Of a stretch of 55,256 nucleotides of DNA, positions 19,413 to 28,624 are shown piece by piece (positions within the stretch are counted from its first letter, which is position 1; each line of letters begins with the position of its first letter). A program made the position numbers and the translations under genes. The notes below the pieces were generated by a model. That model ran no database searches. It was not told where the DNA came from and saw nothing but the letters and a program-made list of their open reading frames with translations. The DNA comes from a virus: positions 1 through 55,256 of the IMG/VR virus record IMGVR_UViG_3300021197_000351; one strand, given 5' to 3'.

Positions 19413-19835
19413 CTATACCCCCTTATTAGATAGCGGTCCACCATAATTAATTTCAATTTCTTCAGCAATCTTACCACCAGACTGTTTGTATTTAACAGCT
19501 GAGATATTTGCCATTGATAGTGGTCCATTAACATAGCCACCTTTATTAAACAACCCACCAAGCAAACTTTCTAGCATTGGCATAGCAGCTTCATAAGCAA
19601 CTTCAGTAGCTATACCACCAGTAGGATCACCCATAGCAGCGCCTGCGGCACCAACGGTTTTCTTGCCGGCCTTTTTAAGCAGTTCCTCTTCACCTTTTTG
19701 CATAGCTTTTTTCATTGCACTTTGTTTTGCAAGTTCCATAAAGGAGGGCTGCTGCATCATTTGTGGTGCAGGCGCTCTATATAGTGGGCCCTGCATTGGT
19801 TGTTCGGTCCCCATTGGCTTAGCTAACTGAATCAT
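19413..19835 (-). CDS. putative small internal virion protein, 140 aa
   Basis: Met/Gln-rich N-terminus (PQMMQQPSFMELAKQSAMKKAM), a Lys-rich helix, then AAMPMLESLLGGLFNKGGYVNG, a Gly-rich hydrophobic stretch. The NKGGxVxG element recurs in the small protein at 38485-38673 of the same phage. Function unknown. The start overlaps the stop of the 19835-20377 gene, so they are probably coupled. Confidence 0.6.
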   Translation of the reverse strand: MIQLAKPMGTEQPMQGPLYRAPAPQMMQQPSFMELAKQSAMKKAMQKGEEELLKKAGKKTVGAAGAAMGDPTGGIATEVAYEAAMPMLESLLGGLFNKGGYVNGPLSMANISAVKYKQSGGKIAEEIEINYGGPLSNKGV

Positions 19836-20377
19836 TACTTACCTCCACCACCAGATGTTTTAGTTTGTTGAGGCGCACTTCCAAGATAACCAAAGTATCT
19901 TTGTGCACTAGTATGTGGTGCATCAAGTCTTTGTTGTTCATACTGCTGCAGTGCTGAACCTGCCTCACCTAGTGCCTGTGCACCAGCTGCTGCTTCTTGC
20001 TGCCTGCGCTGTTGATATGCTAAAGATCTATCCGCCAAAGCACCCTGCATGGCCTTCTGGGCACGCGCAGAGCCAAGCTGACCGCCATAGGCTGCCTGAC
20101 CTAGACTAGATCCCATTACGTTCCTCAGCTGGCGTTCTTGGGCTGCAGCCGTATCATACATTCCAGTACCAGCCATAGCTTGTTGAGCTAGCTTAGACTG
20201 TGCATCAATTGCTTGGCGCTGGCGTGGATCTAGTTTTGCTACAATAGCCTCTGGGCCTTTACCAACTTCAGTTTCATAACGAGTTGTTACATCACCTAGT
20301 ACGCGTTTTAGATAGGGTTTAAATTCAGGATCAATACCTGATGTTGTGGTTTGTCCACCACCGCCGCCACTACTCAT
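19835..20377 (-). CDS. putative internal virion protein (gp14/P22 gp7-type position), 180 aa
   Basis: Long Ala/Gln/Arg-rich helix (residues about 60-150: RQRQAIDAQSKLAQQAMAG, RRQQEAAAGAQALGEAGSAL) flanked by Gly-rich ends (SSGGGGGQ and SGGGGK). Helical, Gln/Ala-rich proteins of this size in this place are usually ejected internal proteins. It is not assignable to a named family by eye. Confidence 0.6.
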   Translation of the reverse strand: MSSGGGGGQTTTSGIDPEFKPYLKRVLGDVTTRYETEVGKGPEAIVAKLDPRQRQAIDAQSKLAQQAMAGTGMYDTAAAQERQLRNVMGSSLGQAAYGGQLGSARAQKAMQGALADRSLAYQQRRQQEAAAGAQALGEAGSALQQYEQQRLDAPHTSAQRYFGYLGSAPQQTKTSGGGGK

Positions 20378-20394
20378 AGCTTTCTCCTATTAAA

Positions 20395-20868
20395 TTATTC
20401 ATAATTAATTTTCCCGTGTGCTGAGTAGTATATCTCGGCACCATACTTTAAGTTGAGCAGCTTCACATATTTTTCTGAATGCTCCTCAGCTCGGATTGAA
20501 TCTGCCCGCCATCTTAATCCACCATGTGATTTAGTATGTTGAATCATGGCATCAAATAGTTTAGTAACAGTAAAGGAGGTTGCCGCATCTTTATCTACAA
20601 TGCAATCTTTTACATCCATAGTATAATGATTATTATAATAGCTTTTGAAAGTTGATGCAATTAAAAAGCCTATTAGCTTATTATCTTTATATTCACCAAC
20701 TGCTAAATGATGTGGGCTTCCTTCTTTTTGTTTTGCTACAATATTTAAAAAGAAAGAAATCCATACGGCTTCGTTTCTTTCGTATCCGCCATATGCATTT
20801 TCTTTAGTTGACTTATCCATAAGCTGAATAGCTTCGAATACATCATTGTCCTCAATGTATTTTATCAT
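20395..20868 (-). CDS. putative GNAT-type acyltransferase-like protein, 157 aa
   Basis: The pattern of strands and helices is GNAT-like: HHLAVGEYKDNKLIGFLIAS (strands 3-4), YTMDVKDCIVDKD (strand with following helix LFDAMIQHTKSHGG), then LRWRADSI and a closing AEIYYSAHGKI. The usual Q/RxxGxG/A pyrophosphate loop is not clear, so activity is uncertain. It lies among virion genes, where related proteins in other phages have been annotated as acetyltransferases. The ATG overlaps the stop of the preceding 55-aa gene. Confidence 0.5.
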   Translation of the reverse strand: MIKYIEDNDVFEAIQLMDKSTKENAYGGYERNEAVWISFFLNIVAKQKEGSPHHLAVGEYKDNKLIGFLIASTFKSYYNNHYTMDVKDCIVDKDAATSFTVTKLFDAMIQHTKSHGGLRWRADSIRAEEHSEKYVKLLNLKYGAEIYYSAHGKINYE

Positions 20869-21032
20869 TGTGCATTTACCTTTGATTGTAAATCAGCAAA
20901 GTTAGTAGACTCCCTAATATCTTTAAGCAGCTTTATGTTTTGTTGCTCAAGGTCATTTAGTAGCCTAACCATTTCAAGTAGTGTAAAATCTAAAGCGGGT
21001 TGCTCTGTAATTGGCGGATTTTGAACCGACAT
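20865..21032 (-). CDS. hypothetical protein, 55 aa
   Basis: Short gene that fills the gap between the nozzle gene and the GNAT-like gene. AAAGGGGGTG sits about 8 nt before the ATG (21032), a very strong ribosome site. Start and stop overlap both neighbours (1 nt and 4 nt). The product has a helical centre (LLEMVRLLNDLEQQNIKLLKDIRES), probably a coiled coil. Unknown function. Confidence 0.75.
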   Translation of the reverse strand: MSVQNPPITEQPALDFTLLEMVRLLNDLEQQNIKLLKDIRESTNFADLQSKVNAQ

Positions 21033-24000
21033 TATTTAACACCCCCTTTCATTATACCTAATTGCATACCTGATATATTCCATGCGCGTATATTACTTCC
21101 AGTATAACTACTGCTTGTATCTGCTGCCGCATCGTCAACTCTGTAATTAAGAAATCTTCCGGTTGTACGCACGTCAGTCTTATACGAGCTGGCCACAATG
21201 AAATCATTTACAGTTAGCTTATTTGCTTTTGAACCTGACTGAGTATTATCCTCAGGTGTAGTTAGGTACGCAAGCTCACCAGGATTATTAGTAGCCCTAG
21301 CCCTAAGCTGTAGTGTAGCACGTTGTGGCTCACCACCAACAGTCGTGATTGTTCCACCGTCTGCCCACAAAGCAATACTGCTTAATGTTTCAGTATCAAA
21401 GTTTGGTGTAATAGATAGTTGCTCTCTTTCGGCATAAGATATATAAGGTGTACCACCAAAATCAAAACCTAAATCTGCTGACCTAATACGATTAAACAAT
21501 GTTCCAGATGTGTATCCACTTTCTGCAAAGATAGGGAACAACTTATTAGGGTTAGTCTGATTGCTTGACCAAGGCCTTACAATATCAAACGTAGTACTAA
21601 TAGATGTTCCTGATGTGCTTTGAGTAGGATTAGTTGTTGCTACTGTATTACCCTCTGCTGCAGCCACTAAGGCTGTAGTTGTCGGGGCAACACTAGCTGC
21701 TACTACTTGCGTAGCCGGACTAAATGCAGTTACATAGTTAGCTGTAGAGCTAAACTGGCTAGGACTAATATCAATGGTTGTAGGTGCAGATGTACTATCC
21801 GGTGTTACAATCAGTGCGTTATTAGTACTAATCTCAGCAAGTGCTGCAAGCAATGCGCTTTGAAGCGTAGCTACAGTTCCGTTAGGCTTAGCTAACTCAG
21901 TAGAGTTTTGTGTAGCATCTGGATTATAATATAATGCAAGATAAGCTGAATCACTTGAAACACCTGAATCACCATACGTACTATCATTAGCTGCTGCGGT
22001 AAAAGCAGGATCAAGAAGCCTACCTGGGCCTTCACCATAATGCCTATCAAAGATTACACTACTACCACTTGTTGTATTAATAGTAATAGTAACCCTAGTC
22101 ATTTTAGCATAAACAGGATTAACACCTTCGGTTACTGCAATATTACTTCCTGTAGAATTAGCAATAAGAGGGGACACCAATGTACCAGTTCTTGAGTCTC
22201 CTGGGGTTACAGTGTAAGCAAAGGAGCCTGTTACGTTTTTTCTATTTGCACTAGTAAAAGTAAGAACTGCATTAGAACGACTTACTGTAAAATAAGTTGT
22301 ATCAGTCCAAGCTGCTTGTAACGCGGTAGCTATTTCAACAGCTGTTATTTCTTCTACATTAGTAGGTGAACTTCCAGAGTCAGGATTAAATGCTGTTGTG
22401 CTATCAAAGTTTATTGTTACTGCGTTACCTTCAGGTGGCGTAATAGTAATACGATCTGTAGTACTATGTGCAGCCCGTCCTGCTCTTGTTTGAGCGCCTG
22501 TAAAAGTGCTATTACTAAAGCCAGAGGGTAAACTACCTGTGCTAGCTACTGTAACCGTAAAGTTATTAGCATCAATTCCAACTGCTGCAGCTGTAGCTGT
22601 AACAAGACCTGTGCCTGTAGTTGTAGACCAACCGCTATTAGCGTTTATAAGCCCGCTGACAGCTGTTACAACAGTAGCTCTGGTTTGTGTACCACTAAGT
22701 GTTGTGCTGCTTGTGGAAGCATCTGGGAACGTTACAGTAAGAACAGGTTGTGGTATACTGTTATCAACACCAGTAGTAACAACACTTACTGATGAAGTAA
22801 GGTTACCACCAAATGTTGTTTCAGCATAGCCTGTACCTTGATAATCAGTTGCAAAAGCAATTGTTAAAGCGCTATGATTACCACCATTAACCGAAGTAAA
22901 TCTTACATTGTTCCCATTAGCCGCAACACTATAGATAGCAGAAGAACTACCGCTAAAGACGCTAAGAGCAGATAGTTTAGACACCATATCGTCTCTAATC
23001 GCCGCTTGATTTGTGAGATTCTTTGTAAGAGTAATTGTCTCGTTGATTGCACCTTGTACTCCGCCTACGGCTGGTGCCGTAATAGTCATTGAAATTGCAG
23101 GACTAAGTGCTGCTGTAACTCCATAAACACCTACGCCTGTCGTTATAGAATTAGGTGATATGTTAGTTGTTGAACCACTACCAGACACTGCAAAAGTAGA
23201 CGTACTAAAGGCTCGAGGCCCAGGAACATCTGACGTAAGAGTAAGTACATTTGAAGATACAGTAGCTGTAAAATCAGCTAGCGCATTGTTTGCATTAACA
23301 TAATCTTTAATTGCAGCTACAAATTGTGACATAGTAATTGTAGCACCATCAGCATAACTAGTGCCAAGTATTGCACTCGCTGGGAAACTAACATTACCAA
23401 TACTTGCATCACCATTAATAATCGCGCTAGCTCCACCATCAAGGTGGGTAGATTTATCACGATCATAAGTAAATGTTGCTGAAGATGGATAGGTTAGTGT
23501 GCTTACTGCGTTAACAGTATTAGGCCCAGTATCACCTGTGACTGTAAGATCTACAACTTCAAGCACATCAGTAGTAAAGCTACTAAATGTACTAACAGCT
23601 ACCGTCTTAATGGCTTTAGTTCCTACTGTTTTCTTAGGCGTTTTACCATTGATAGTAACTGCTTGAGTCTCTCGTTTACCGCGGTTAGTATAGCCTGCGT
23701 TCCCGCTATTACCAGTAGCTGCAATAGTCGCAGTTGGAATGCCGCCTCCTTTAATAGGTCCCACATCACCTGCAGCAACCGCATCAAGGTCTCTAATAGT
23801 CCACGTATTGTCTCTATAATTCCAGATAAGAGCTTCATCACACTCACCTCCAGTTGAATTCAATGTTGGATAACATATCCAAATCTCTTCTTCCTGATGG
23901 TTTTGGATAGTAAATAGTTGTCTTTCATGAATTGGGTTTAAGTTATTGTAAAAGTATTGAGTAACTCTTTTACCCGACAAAGATTGAATATTACCAGGAT

Positions 24001-25288
24001 TACCTGCAAATGTATAAATATCGTTAGCCCCTACTACAAAGTGCTTACCATCATATTCAACAACGGCGCCAGTAGTAAGACAACCATATTCATCTGTATT
24101 AGGCGCAAATGAAACCGGTGCAGAAATGTTACCAGTCAAACGCATAACGTGTATACTGTCTGTACTATAAATATACATATTACCTTGTAGCGATTTCATT
24201 TCTTGAATAACATTTGTTTCAGACAGTGTAAATTCATCTGCTGTACTTACACCTGCTGCAAACGGATTCCAGTTATTTGGAACAGCGCCAGGCACAGCAA
24301 CATCAGAAGTTCGAACAACACCTGACAACCTTCTAATAATTTTAGTATTATTAGTTGCGTCAACCTCTGTAAGATCTCCCGCTACCAGCAGATCCCCAAA
24401 CGATTGTACAATACCAGCTCTTACATCTACTGGGTTTCTTGATTCAATAGTTACTTTTACAGTATCGTTAATACTGAGACCACCCATAACAACAACAGTT
24501 GTGTTTGTAGAAGTATCTGTATATATCTGAAAGTTATTACCCGATACAGTAGGGATAGTTCCAGGCAAATTACCAGGAACAAAGTTAGTTCCATTTACTG
24601 TACCTGAACCGGCAGGACTACCTGCTTGTGCATTTTTAGTGTTAGTGCCTGTTACAAGAATTTGATTAGAAGTAAAATCTACTTTTTGTCCAAGGTCAAA
24701 TACAGTACTATTACCAGCAACATACACATCATTATATACTTGCTGCTCAACTTTATAGCTATCCCATCCCGGTAGCTCTGCTAATACAATATTATTAATA
24801 TCTGTATTACCAGGAGTATCAAGTATGTAATGCGGTTTATCAATACCATTATTTAGAATAAATGCAAAGCCGCCACTAAACAAAGTATGCTGCCAACCGT
24901 ATGTTGTAAAAGCAAACCCATTTGTCATACTAGCTGGTGTAATATCTTTTTTTACGCCGGCGTGATCCTGAATATAAACCTTTTGGCCAACCGTAATACC
25001 TGCACGTATATAATCTACTACCCAAATGTAATAGCAACCATGCGGCGACTTATTAGGATTTTCCCATACAGCAAAGTATCGGACCTGACCAAACTCTTCA
25101 TTAGCTGGTACAAGGTCCTCTACAATATTATTAAGTAATAGCTCTCCCGATATTTTACGGACTGCGCCATCTTTAAACCTAACATTACGTACATTAGTAA
25201 ACACATTTGGTGCTAAGGCAACTGGAGGAGTATCAATAACTACTCCTTGTGATGCTAGATCAATAACAGAAATGGTTTGCTCTGCCAT
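21032..25288 (-). CDS. giant tail nozzle (tubular protein B-like) with repeated beta-domain insertion, 1418 aa
   Basis: The N-terminal part (about 1-495) resembles the beta-propeller nozzle of T7 gp12-type proteins: IDTPPVALAPNVFTNVRNVRF, repeated W/Y-rich blades, EEIWICYPTLNS and IWNYRDNTWTIRDLD. The C-terminal part (about 1230-1418) resumes this style with PNKLFPIF, GGTPYISYAERE and LNYRVDD. Between them lie about 700 residues of Ser/Thr/Val-rich, Ig-like repeats. T7 gp12 is about 794 aa, so the insertion nearly doubles the protein. A GGAGGAG ribosome site precedes the ATG. The nozzle call is by style and gene order. Confidence 0.7.
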   Translation of the reverse strand: MAEQTISVIDLASQGVVIDTPPVALAPNVFTNVRNVRFKDGAVRKISGELLLNNIVEDLVPANEEFGQVRYFAVWENPNKSPHGCYYIWVVDYIRAGITVGQKVYIQDHAGVKKDITPASMTNGFAFTTYGWQHTLFSGGFAFILNNGIDKPHYILDTPGNTDINNIVLAELPGWDSYKVEQQVYNDVYVAGNSTVFDLGQKVDFTSNQILVTGTNTKNAQAGSPAGSGTVNGTNFVPGNLPGTIPTVSGNNFQIYTDTSTNTTVVVMGGLSINDTVKVTIESRNPVDVRAGIVQSFGDLLVAGDLTEVDATNNTKIIRRLSGVVRTSDVAVPGAVPNNWNPFAAGVSTADEFTLSETNVIQEMKSLQGNMYIYSTDSIHVMRLTGNISAPVSFAPNTDEYGCLTTGAVVEYDGKHFVVGANDIYTFAGNPGNIQSLSGKRVTQYFYNNLNPIHERQLFTIQNHQEEEIWICYPTLNSTGGECDEALIWNYRDNTWTIRDLDAVAAGDVGPIKGGGIPTATIAATGNSGNAGYTNRGKRETQAVTINGKTPKKTVGTKAIKTVAVSTFSSFTTDVLEVVDLTVTGDTGPNTVNAVSTLTYPSSATFTYDRDKSTHLDGGASAIINGDASIGNVSFPASAILGTSYADGATITMSQFVAAIKDYVNANNALADFTATVSSNVLTLTSDVPGPRAFSTSTFAVSGSGSTTNISPNSITTGVGVYGVTAALSPAISMTITAPAVGGVQGAINETITLTKNLTNQAAIRDDMVSKLSALSVFSGSSSAIYSVAANGNNVRFTSVNGGNHSALTIAFATDYQGTGYAETTFGGNLTSSVSVVTTGVDNSIPQPVLTVTFPDASTSSTTLSGTQTRATVVTAVSGLINANSGWSTTTGTGLVTATAAAVGIDANNFTVTVASTGSLPSGFSNSTFTGAQTRAGRAAHSTTDRITITPPEGNAVTINFDSTTAFNPDSGSSPTNVEEITAVEIATALQAAWTDTTYFTVSRSNAVLTFTSANRKNVTGSFAYTVTPGDSRTGTLVSPLIANSTGSNIAVTEGVNPVYAKMTRVTITINTTSGSSVIFDRHYGEGPGRLLDPAFTAAANDSTYGDSGVSSDSAYLALYYNPDATQNSTELAKPNGTVATLQSALLAALAEISTNNALIVTPDSTSAPTTIDISPSQFSSTANYVTAFSPATQVVAASVAPTTTALVAAAEGNTVATTNPTQSTSGTSISTTFDIVRPWSSNQTNPNKLFPIFAESGYTSGTLFNRIRSADLGFDFGGTPYISYAEREQLSITPNFDTETLSSIALWADGGTITTVGGEPQRATLQLRARATNNPGELAYLTTPEDNTQSGSKANKLTVNDFIVASSYKTDVRTTGRFLNYRVDDAAADTSSSYTGSNIRAWNISGMQLGIMKGGVK

Positions 25289-25311
25289 GTTACTCCTCCA
25301 TTATATTTTCG

Positions 25312-27060
25312 TTAAGAACACTCTTTCTGGCCAGTAAGCGGGTCGATAAAGCAAGCTTCAACCGTTCCCTCTTCTTCCGCCACTTCCGGAGCTTTGCTAG
25401 ATACCGCCTCTTTTTCTTCCACGGTTTCTTCAATTGTGTTAAGGATTCCGAATCGCTTACCAGATAAACGGAACGTTGTGCATCCCTTCGCCCCGCCCTT
25501 CCAGGCATCAACGTAAACTTTCTTGAAGTCTTCATATGAGACATCGTCTCCCACATTACAAGTCTTTGAACAAGCAGAATCTACATAATGCTGAGCAAGA
25601 AGCAATACAGCTAGATGATCCTGCACGGAAATCTCGTTTGCTGTTTTACCTTCTACACCATGGGCATATGCATAATCCTCCACACGCTCTACTTTCGGTC
25701 CTTCAAAAGTTTGGATTGTCCGATCATAATAGTGGCTAAACACGGGTTCAATGCCGCCTGAGACATTATCTGCCACGAGACTGATTGTTCCTGTGGGGGC
25801 AATGCTTGTAAGATGCGAGTTACGAATACCATGTTCTCGGATCTCCTTTTTAACAGATGCCGGCAAGCCACGAATAAAGTTTGATTTAAGATAGTCTTCA
25901 CGATACATCGGAAATGCACCCTTTTCAGCTGCTAGTCGCGCAGATGCTCTATAGCAATTGTCACGCAAGCAAGCGAATACCTTTTCTGCCCACACAAGAA
26001 ATTCTTGTGAGGCATAAGGCATGCCGAGCATTTCTCCGGCATTAGCCAAACCAGTGACGCCAAGTCCCATTCGGCGCTTGTTCTTTGCTTCATCGGACTG
26101 CTGTTTAAGTGGATAGATTGTTCGATCAATAATATTATCCTGCGCCCTTACTACATCTGGAATATCTTTCTTAAACTGTGTAAAGTCAAATTCGTTATCA
26201 ACAATATACTTAGTTAGATTAAATGAACCCAACAGGCATGCACCATATGCGGGAAGCGGTTGCTCACCACACGGATTAGTGGCCCGAATTTCTTCACAAT
26301 AAAATAGATTATTTAATTCAGTGATACGATCAATAAATAATACGCCAGGCTCAGCCCAATCCCAAGTGCTAAGCATGATTTTATCCCAAAGCTCTTTGGC
26401 GGATACCGTTTTGTGGTGGATTCCATCGTAGCACAATGCAAAAGAATCGTCGCTATCATTAGCTAGTGCCTCCATAAATTCATCAGTAATACCTACACTA
26501 ATATTAAAACCAGTAAGCTTATCAGAATTACGTTTAGCAATAACGAACTCCTCAATGTCTGGATGGTCCACGCGTAGTACTCCCATCTGAGCGCCGCGGC
26601 GATGGCCAGATGATGCAATGGTTTGACAAACAGAATCGAAGATACCCATAAAAGAAACCGGTCCAGACGCTTGCGAGTCCAAAGATTTAATCCTGTCTCC
26701 ACGGGGACGGATCTTGGAAAAGTCATAGCCAATCCCACCGCCTCTACGCATCGTCTCAGCAGCTTCACTGGCCTTCTCCATAATACTATTCATGCTATCT
26801 TCAATATCACCACTAACAAAACAATTGTATGCAGTAGTAATACGGTTAGATCCAATGGCAGACTGTACTCTACCAGCTGGTAGGAATCTCATGTTCCCAA
26901 GAATATCTTCTAGACTATACCGATGTTCTTGACCATCACATAGTGCACGAGCAATTCTTTTAATCTTATCAGTAAAGGTTTCCCCTTCCTGTCTATACTT
27001 CATCTGATCAATTTCTTCAGATAGCGTCATAGATGGTCCAGAATATTCGATATTGTGCAT
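25312..27060 (-). CDS. nrdJ: class II (B12-dependent) ribonucleoside reductase
   Basis: Makes deoxyribonucleotides using adenosylcobalamin. Catalytic site NPCGEQ gives Asn262, Cys264 and Glu266. The second redox Cys is Cys275, 11 residues after the thiyl Cys, the class II spacing (408/419 in the Lactobacillus enzyme); class I has about 23. Cys80 (YNCFV) is the partner. APTGTISL phosphate-binding loop and a C-terminal Cys pair (570, 581) are present. At 582 aa it is a short form. AGAGGAA precedes the ATG. A phage-type promoter (27096-27113) lies just upstream. Its place inside the late structural block is unusual. Confidence 0.93.
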   Translation of the reverse strand: MHNIEYSGPSMTLSEEIDQMKYRQEGETFTDKIKRIARALCDGQEHRYSLEDILGNMRFLPAGRVQSAIGSNRITTAYNCFVSGDIEDSMNSIMEKASEAAETMRRGGGIGYDFSKIRPRGDRIKSLDSQASGPVSFMGIFDSVCQTIASSGHRRGAQMGVLRVDHPDIEEFVIAKRNSDKLTGFNISVGITDEFMEALANDSDDSFALCYDGIHHKTVSAKELWDKIMLSTWDWAEPGVLFIDRITELNNLFYCEEIRATNPCGEQPLPAYGACLLGSFNLTKYIVDNEFDFTQFKKDIPDVVRAQDNIIDRTIYPLKQQSDEAKNKRRMGLGVTGLANAGEMLGMPYASQEFLVWAEKVFACLRDNCYRASARLAAEKGAFPMYREDYLKSNFIRGLPASVKKEIREHGIRNSHLTSIAPTGTISLVADNVSGGIEPVFSHYYDRTIQTFEGPKVERVEDYAYAHGVEGKTANEISVQDHLAVLLLAQHYVDSACSKTCNVGDDVSYEDFKKVYVDAWKGGAKGCTTFRLSGKRFGILNTIEETVEEKEAVSSKAPEVAEEEGTVEACFIDPLTGQKECS

Positions 27061-27095
27061 TTTTTATTTCCTCTATAAGTTAAGTATACCTTCCT

Positions 27096-27113
27096 CTTAT
27101 AGGGGACGTTTAA
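27096..27113 (-). promoter_or_regulatory. predicted phage RNA polymerase promoter upstream of nrdJ
   Basis: The minus strand reads TTAAACGTCCCCTATAAG, one of four near-identical 18-nt copies (others 47112, 47137, 51583). It ends 36 nt before the nrdJ start. The flanking form AATTAAAC...CTATAAGAGG resembles T3/SP6-class promoters (AATTAACC...CTAAAG; CACTATAGAAG), with an AT melting box followed by purines. It would drive nrdJ, the nozzle and the internal virion genes. Promoter activity is inferred. Confidence 0.75.
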
Positions 27114-27114
27114 T

Positions 27115-27561
27115 TCAAATTGCTACATTTCGCATTCTTTTTACAAGGCGCTCAGCTCTATTAGTTACTTGCTGATACCAACGACTATCTACCATTTCAA
27201 CTGAAGCAGTATGCCAATCCTGTAAAGCTATAGCTGCAAGAAAGTTTTTAAAACCACTTAGCCGCGGTCGACCCATATTAAACATCATATTAGCAATAAT
27301 TAATTGGACCTCTTCGGGCAATACTTCGAAACTGGGGAGGAGCTTCTTGCATTCTTTGAGCACCACGTCGACGTCGCGAGCGAAGCATTCGTTGACTCTA
27401 TCTTCTGAGACAGCTGTTCCAACCGGCTGTCCATACTCTGGATCAGACTCCAAAACAAGATGGCCAATACCAAAAGTAGGGAGACTAAGATGATCGAGAT
27501 AGATTTCGTACTTAACTCCTTCATCAATCTTAAGCTCCTCTCTAAGCTGATTTATATTCAT
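27115..27561 (-). CDS. endolysin, T4-lysozyme-like muramidase (GH24)
   Basis: 148-aa lysozyme cutting peptidoglycan at the end of infection. The N-terminus shows the GH24 triad layout: DEGVKYEIYLDHLSLPTFGIGH with Glu, Asp and Thr at the spacing of T4 Glu11-Asp20-Thr26. The C-terminal half has the FNMG and WYQQVTNRAERLVKRMR segments of the family. No signal peptide, so release depends on the adjacent holin (27558-27953), which overlaps by 4 nt. Confidence 0.9.
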   Translation of the reverse strand: MNINQLREELKIDEGVKYEIYLDHLSLPTFGIGHLVLESDPEYGQPVGTAVSEDRVNECFARDVDVVLKECKKLLPSFEVLPEEVQLIIANMMFNMGRPRLSGFKNFLAAIALQDWHTASVEMVDSRWYQQVTNRAERLVKRMRNVAI

Positions 27562-27953
27562 TTAGTTAATCCCTTTTGTTTTTCATAAGTACGTAAGCCG
27601 CCGATACCTAGCATACCACCAAGCACAGTCATAAGGCTTGTCATGTCAAACTCTGGAAGTGCTGGTATTTCTAGTCCATAAGCTGTAACTGCAAACAAAA
27701 TAATTGGTTGTAGGACAAAGTGATATGCAAAAGCTATACCGCATACCCAACCAATAAACGGGCGCCATCCACCTTTAAATATACTACCGCTAGCTGCCTC
27801 TGCTTTATTAACTTCTATCTGAGCAAGTGCTAATTGTTGAGCATGTTTCTCACCCATAGTAGCAAGCTCATGTGCTATCCTAGCTTTTTCATCAGCATCA
27901 GGTATAAACTTATCTAGTAGCCCTGTAACTGGGCCTATTAGTGCTTGAATCAT
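27558..27953 (-). CDS. holin, gene-transfer-agent type (three transmembrane segments)
   Basis: 131 aa. The N-terminus contains a conserved amphipathic helix (EKARIAHELATMGEKHAQQLALAQIEVNKAEA) followed by WRPFIGWVCGIAFAYHFVLQP and two more hydrophobic segments including MTSLMTVLGGMLGIGG. This matches the 3TM holin family described for gene transfer agents. The stop overlaps the endolysin start, forming a holin-endolysin pair. Confidence 0.87.
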   Translation of the reverse strand: MIQALIGPVTGLLDKFIPDADEKARIAHELATMGEKHAQQLALAQIEVNKAEAASGSIFKGGWRPFIGWVCGIAFAYHFVLQPIILFAVTAYGLEIPALPEFDMTSLMTVLGGMLGIGGLRTYEKQKGLTK

Positions 27954-28159
27954 GTTGCTATCCCCGGTGTTTTTATTTCGTTATGTATACATTTATATGC
28001 TTGAGGTACGTGATCGGGCATTGCTTCTATTGCTTCACGCATTTCTAATGAACGCGTTACACATTGTTCTTTTGTTTCGTATGGTCCTCTAGTGTCTTCC
28101 ATTTCAAAACAATTATTAGGGTTTGATGCTAAACAAACCAATACTAATACTTCAAACAT
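27950..28159 (-). CDS. small secreted or lipoprotein-like protein with conserved cysteines, 69 aa
   Basis: Short hydrophobic N-terminus (MFEVLVLVCLAS) acting as a likely signal, then CFEMEDTRGPYETKEQCVTRSLEM and a final YKCI. The same plan (signal, Cys in a T/E-rich helix start, Y-x-C near the end) occurs at 28625-28852 and 44979-45161. Placed next to the holin, it may act in envelope disruption (spanin-like position). This is inference; no coiled coil typical of spanins is seen. Confidence 0.6.
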   Translation of the reverse strand: MFEVLVLVCLASNPNNCFEMEDTRGPYETKEQCVTRSLEMREAIEAMPDHVPQAYKCIHNEIKTPGIAT

Positions 28160-28170
28160 TTTGTCCTCCT

Positions 28171-28623
28171 TTAGGCTAATCCTTTAAGCCAAGTAATATA
28201 ATAGTATCCTCCAATTATAGTTGTTATCAGTGATGTAATAACTATAACTGTAGCTATAATACGTTCTTTTCTTTCAGCTTCTGCTTCAAGTGCTTTTTTT
28301 ATTTCAGCACGTTCATTTGCTATTTCAGCTTGAAGCCTTTCCCATTGTCCGGGTTTACCATAAAGTTGAAAGATAGAGCGTAGTTCATTACGCATATCTT
28401 CTAGTTTTTCTTTACGAAAATGCTTTTCAATAGCTGAATCTTCTGCTAAAGAAAACTTAGCTTTTTTCTTTCGAGCTGCACCAAATTGGAGTTCTGCTTC
28501 TCCTTGAGCATAGCGTGATACAGCATTACTCATAGAAGAAAGGTCGCGGCCCATCTCTATGCCTTTTTTAATTGCGGAATGCCCTGCAGATAAGGCGGCG
28601 AAAGCTGACACTGGGTCGATCAT
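28171..28623 (-). CDS. conserved phage protein with C-terminal membrane anchor, 150 aa
   Basis: Opens MIDPVSAFAALSAGHSAIKKGIEMG, a beginning shared by a group of proteins from marine phages with T4- and T7-like features. A long charged helix follows (residues about 60-120, strong coiled-coil character). The C-terminus has one membrane segment (IIATVIVITSLITTIIGGYYYITW). Function unknown. It could be an inner-membrane spanin-like or virion protein: it has the single-span-plus-coil form but with the anchor at the C-terminus. Confidence 0.6.
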   Translation of the reverse strand: MIDPVSAFAALSAGHSAIKKGIEMGRDLSSMSNAVSRYAQGEAELQFGAARKKKAKFSLAEDSAIEKHFRKEKLEDMRNELRSIFQLYGKPGQWERLQAEIANERAEIKKALEAEAERKERIIATVIVITSLITTIIGGYYYITWLKGLA

Positions 28624-28624
28624 T

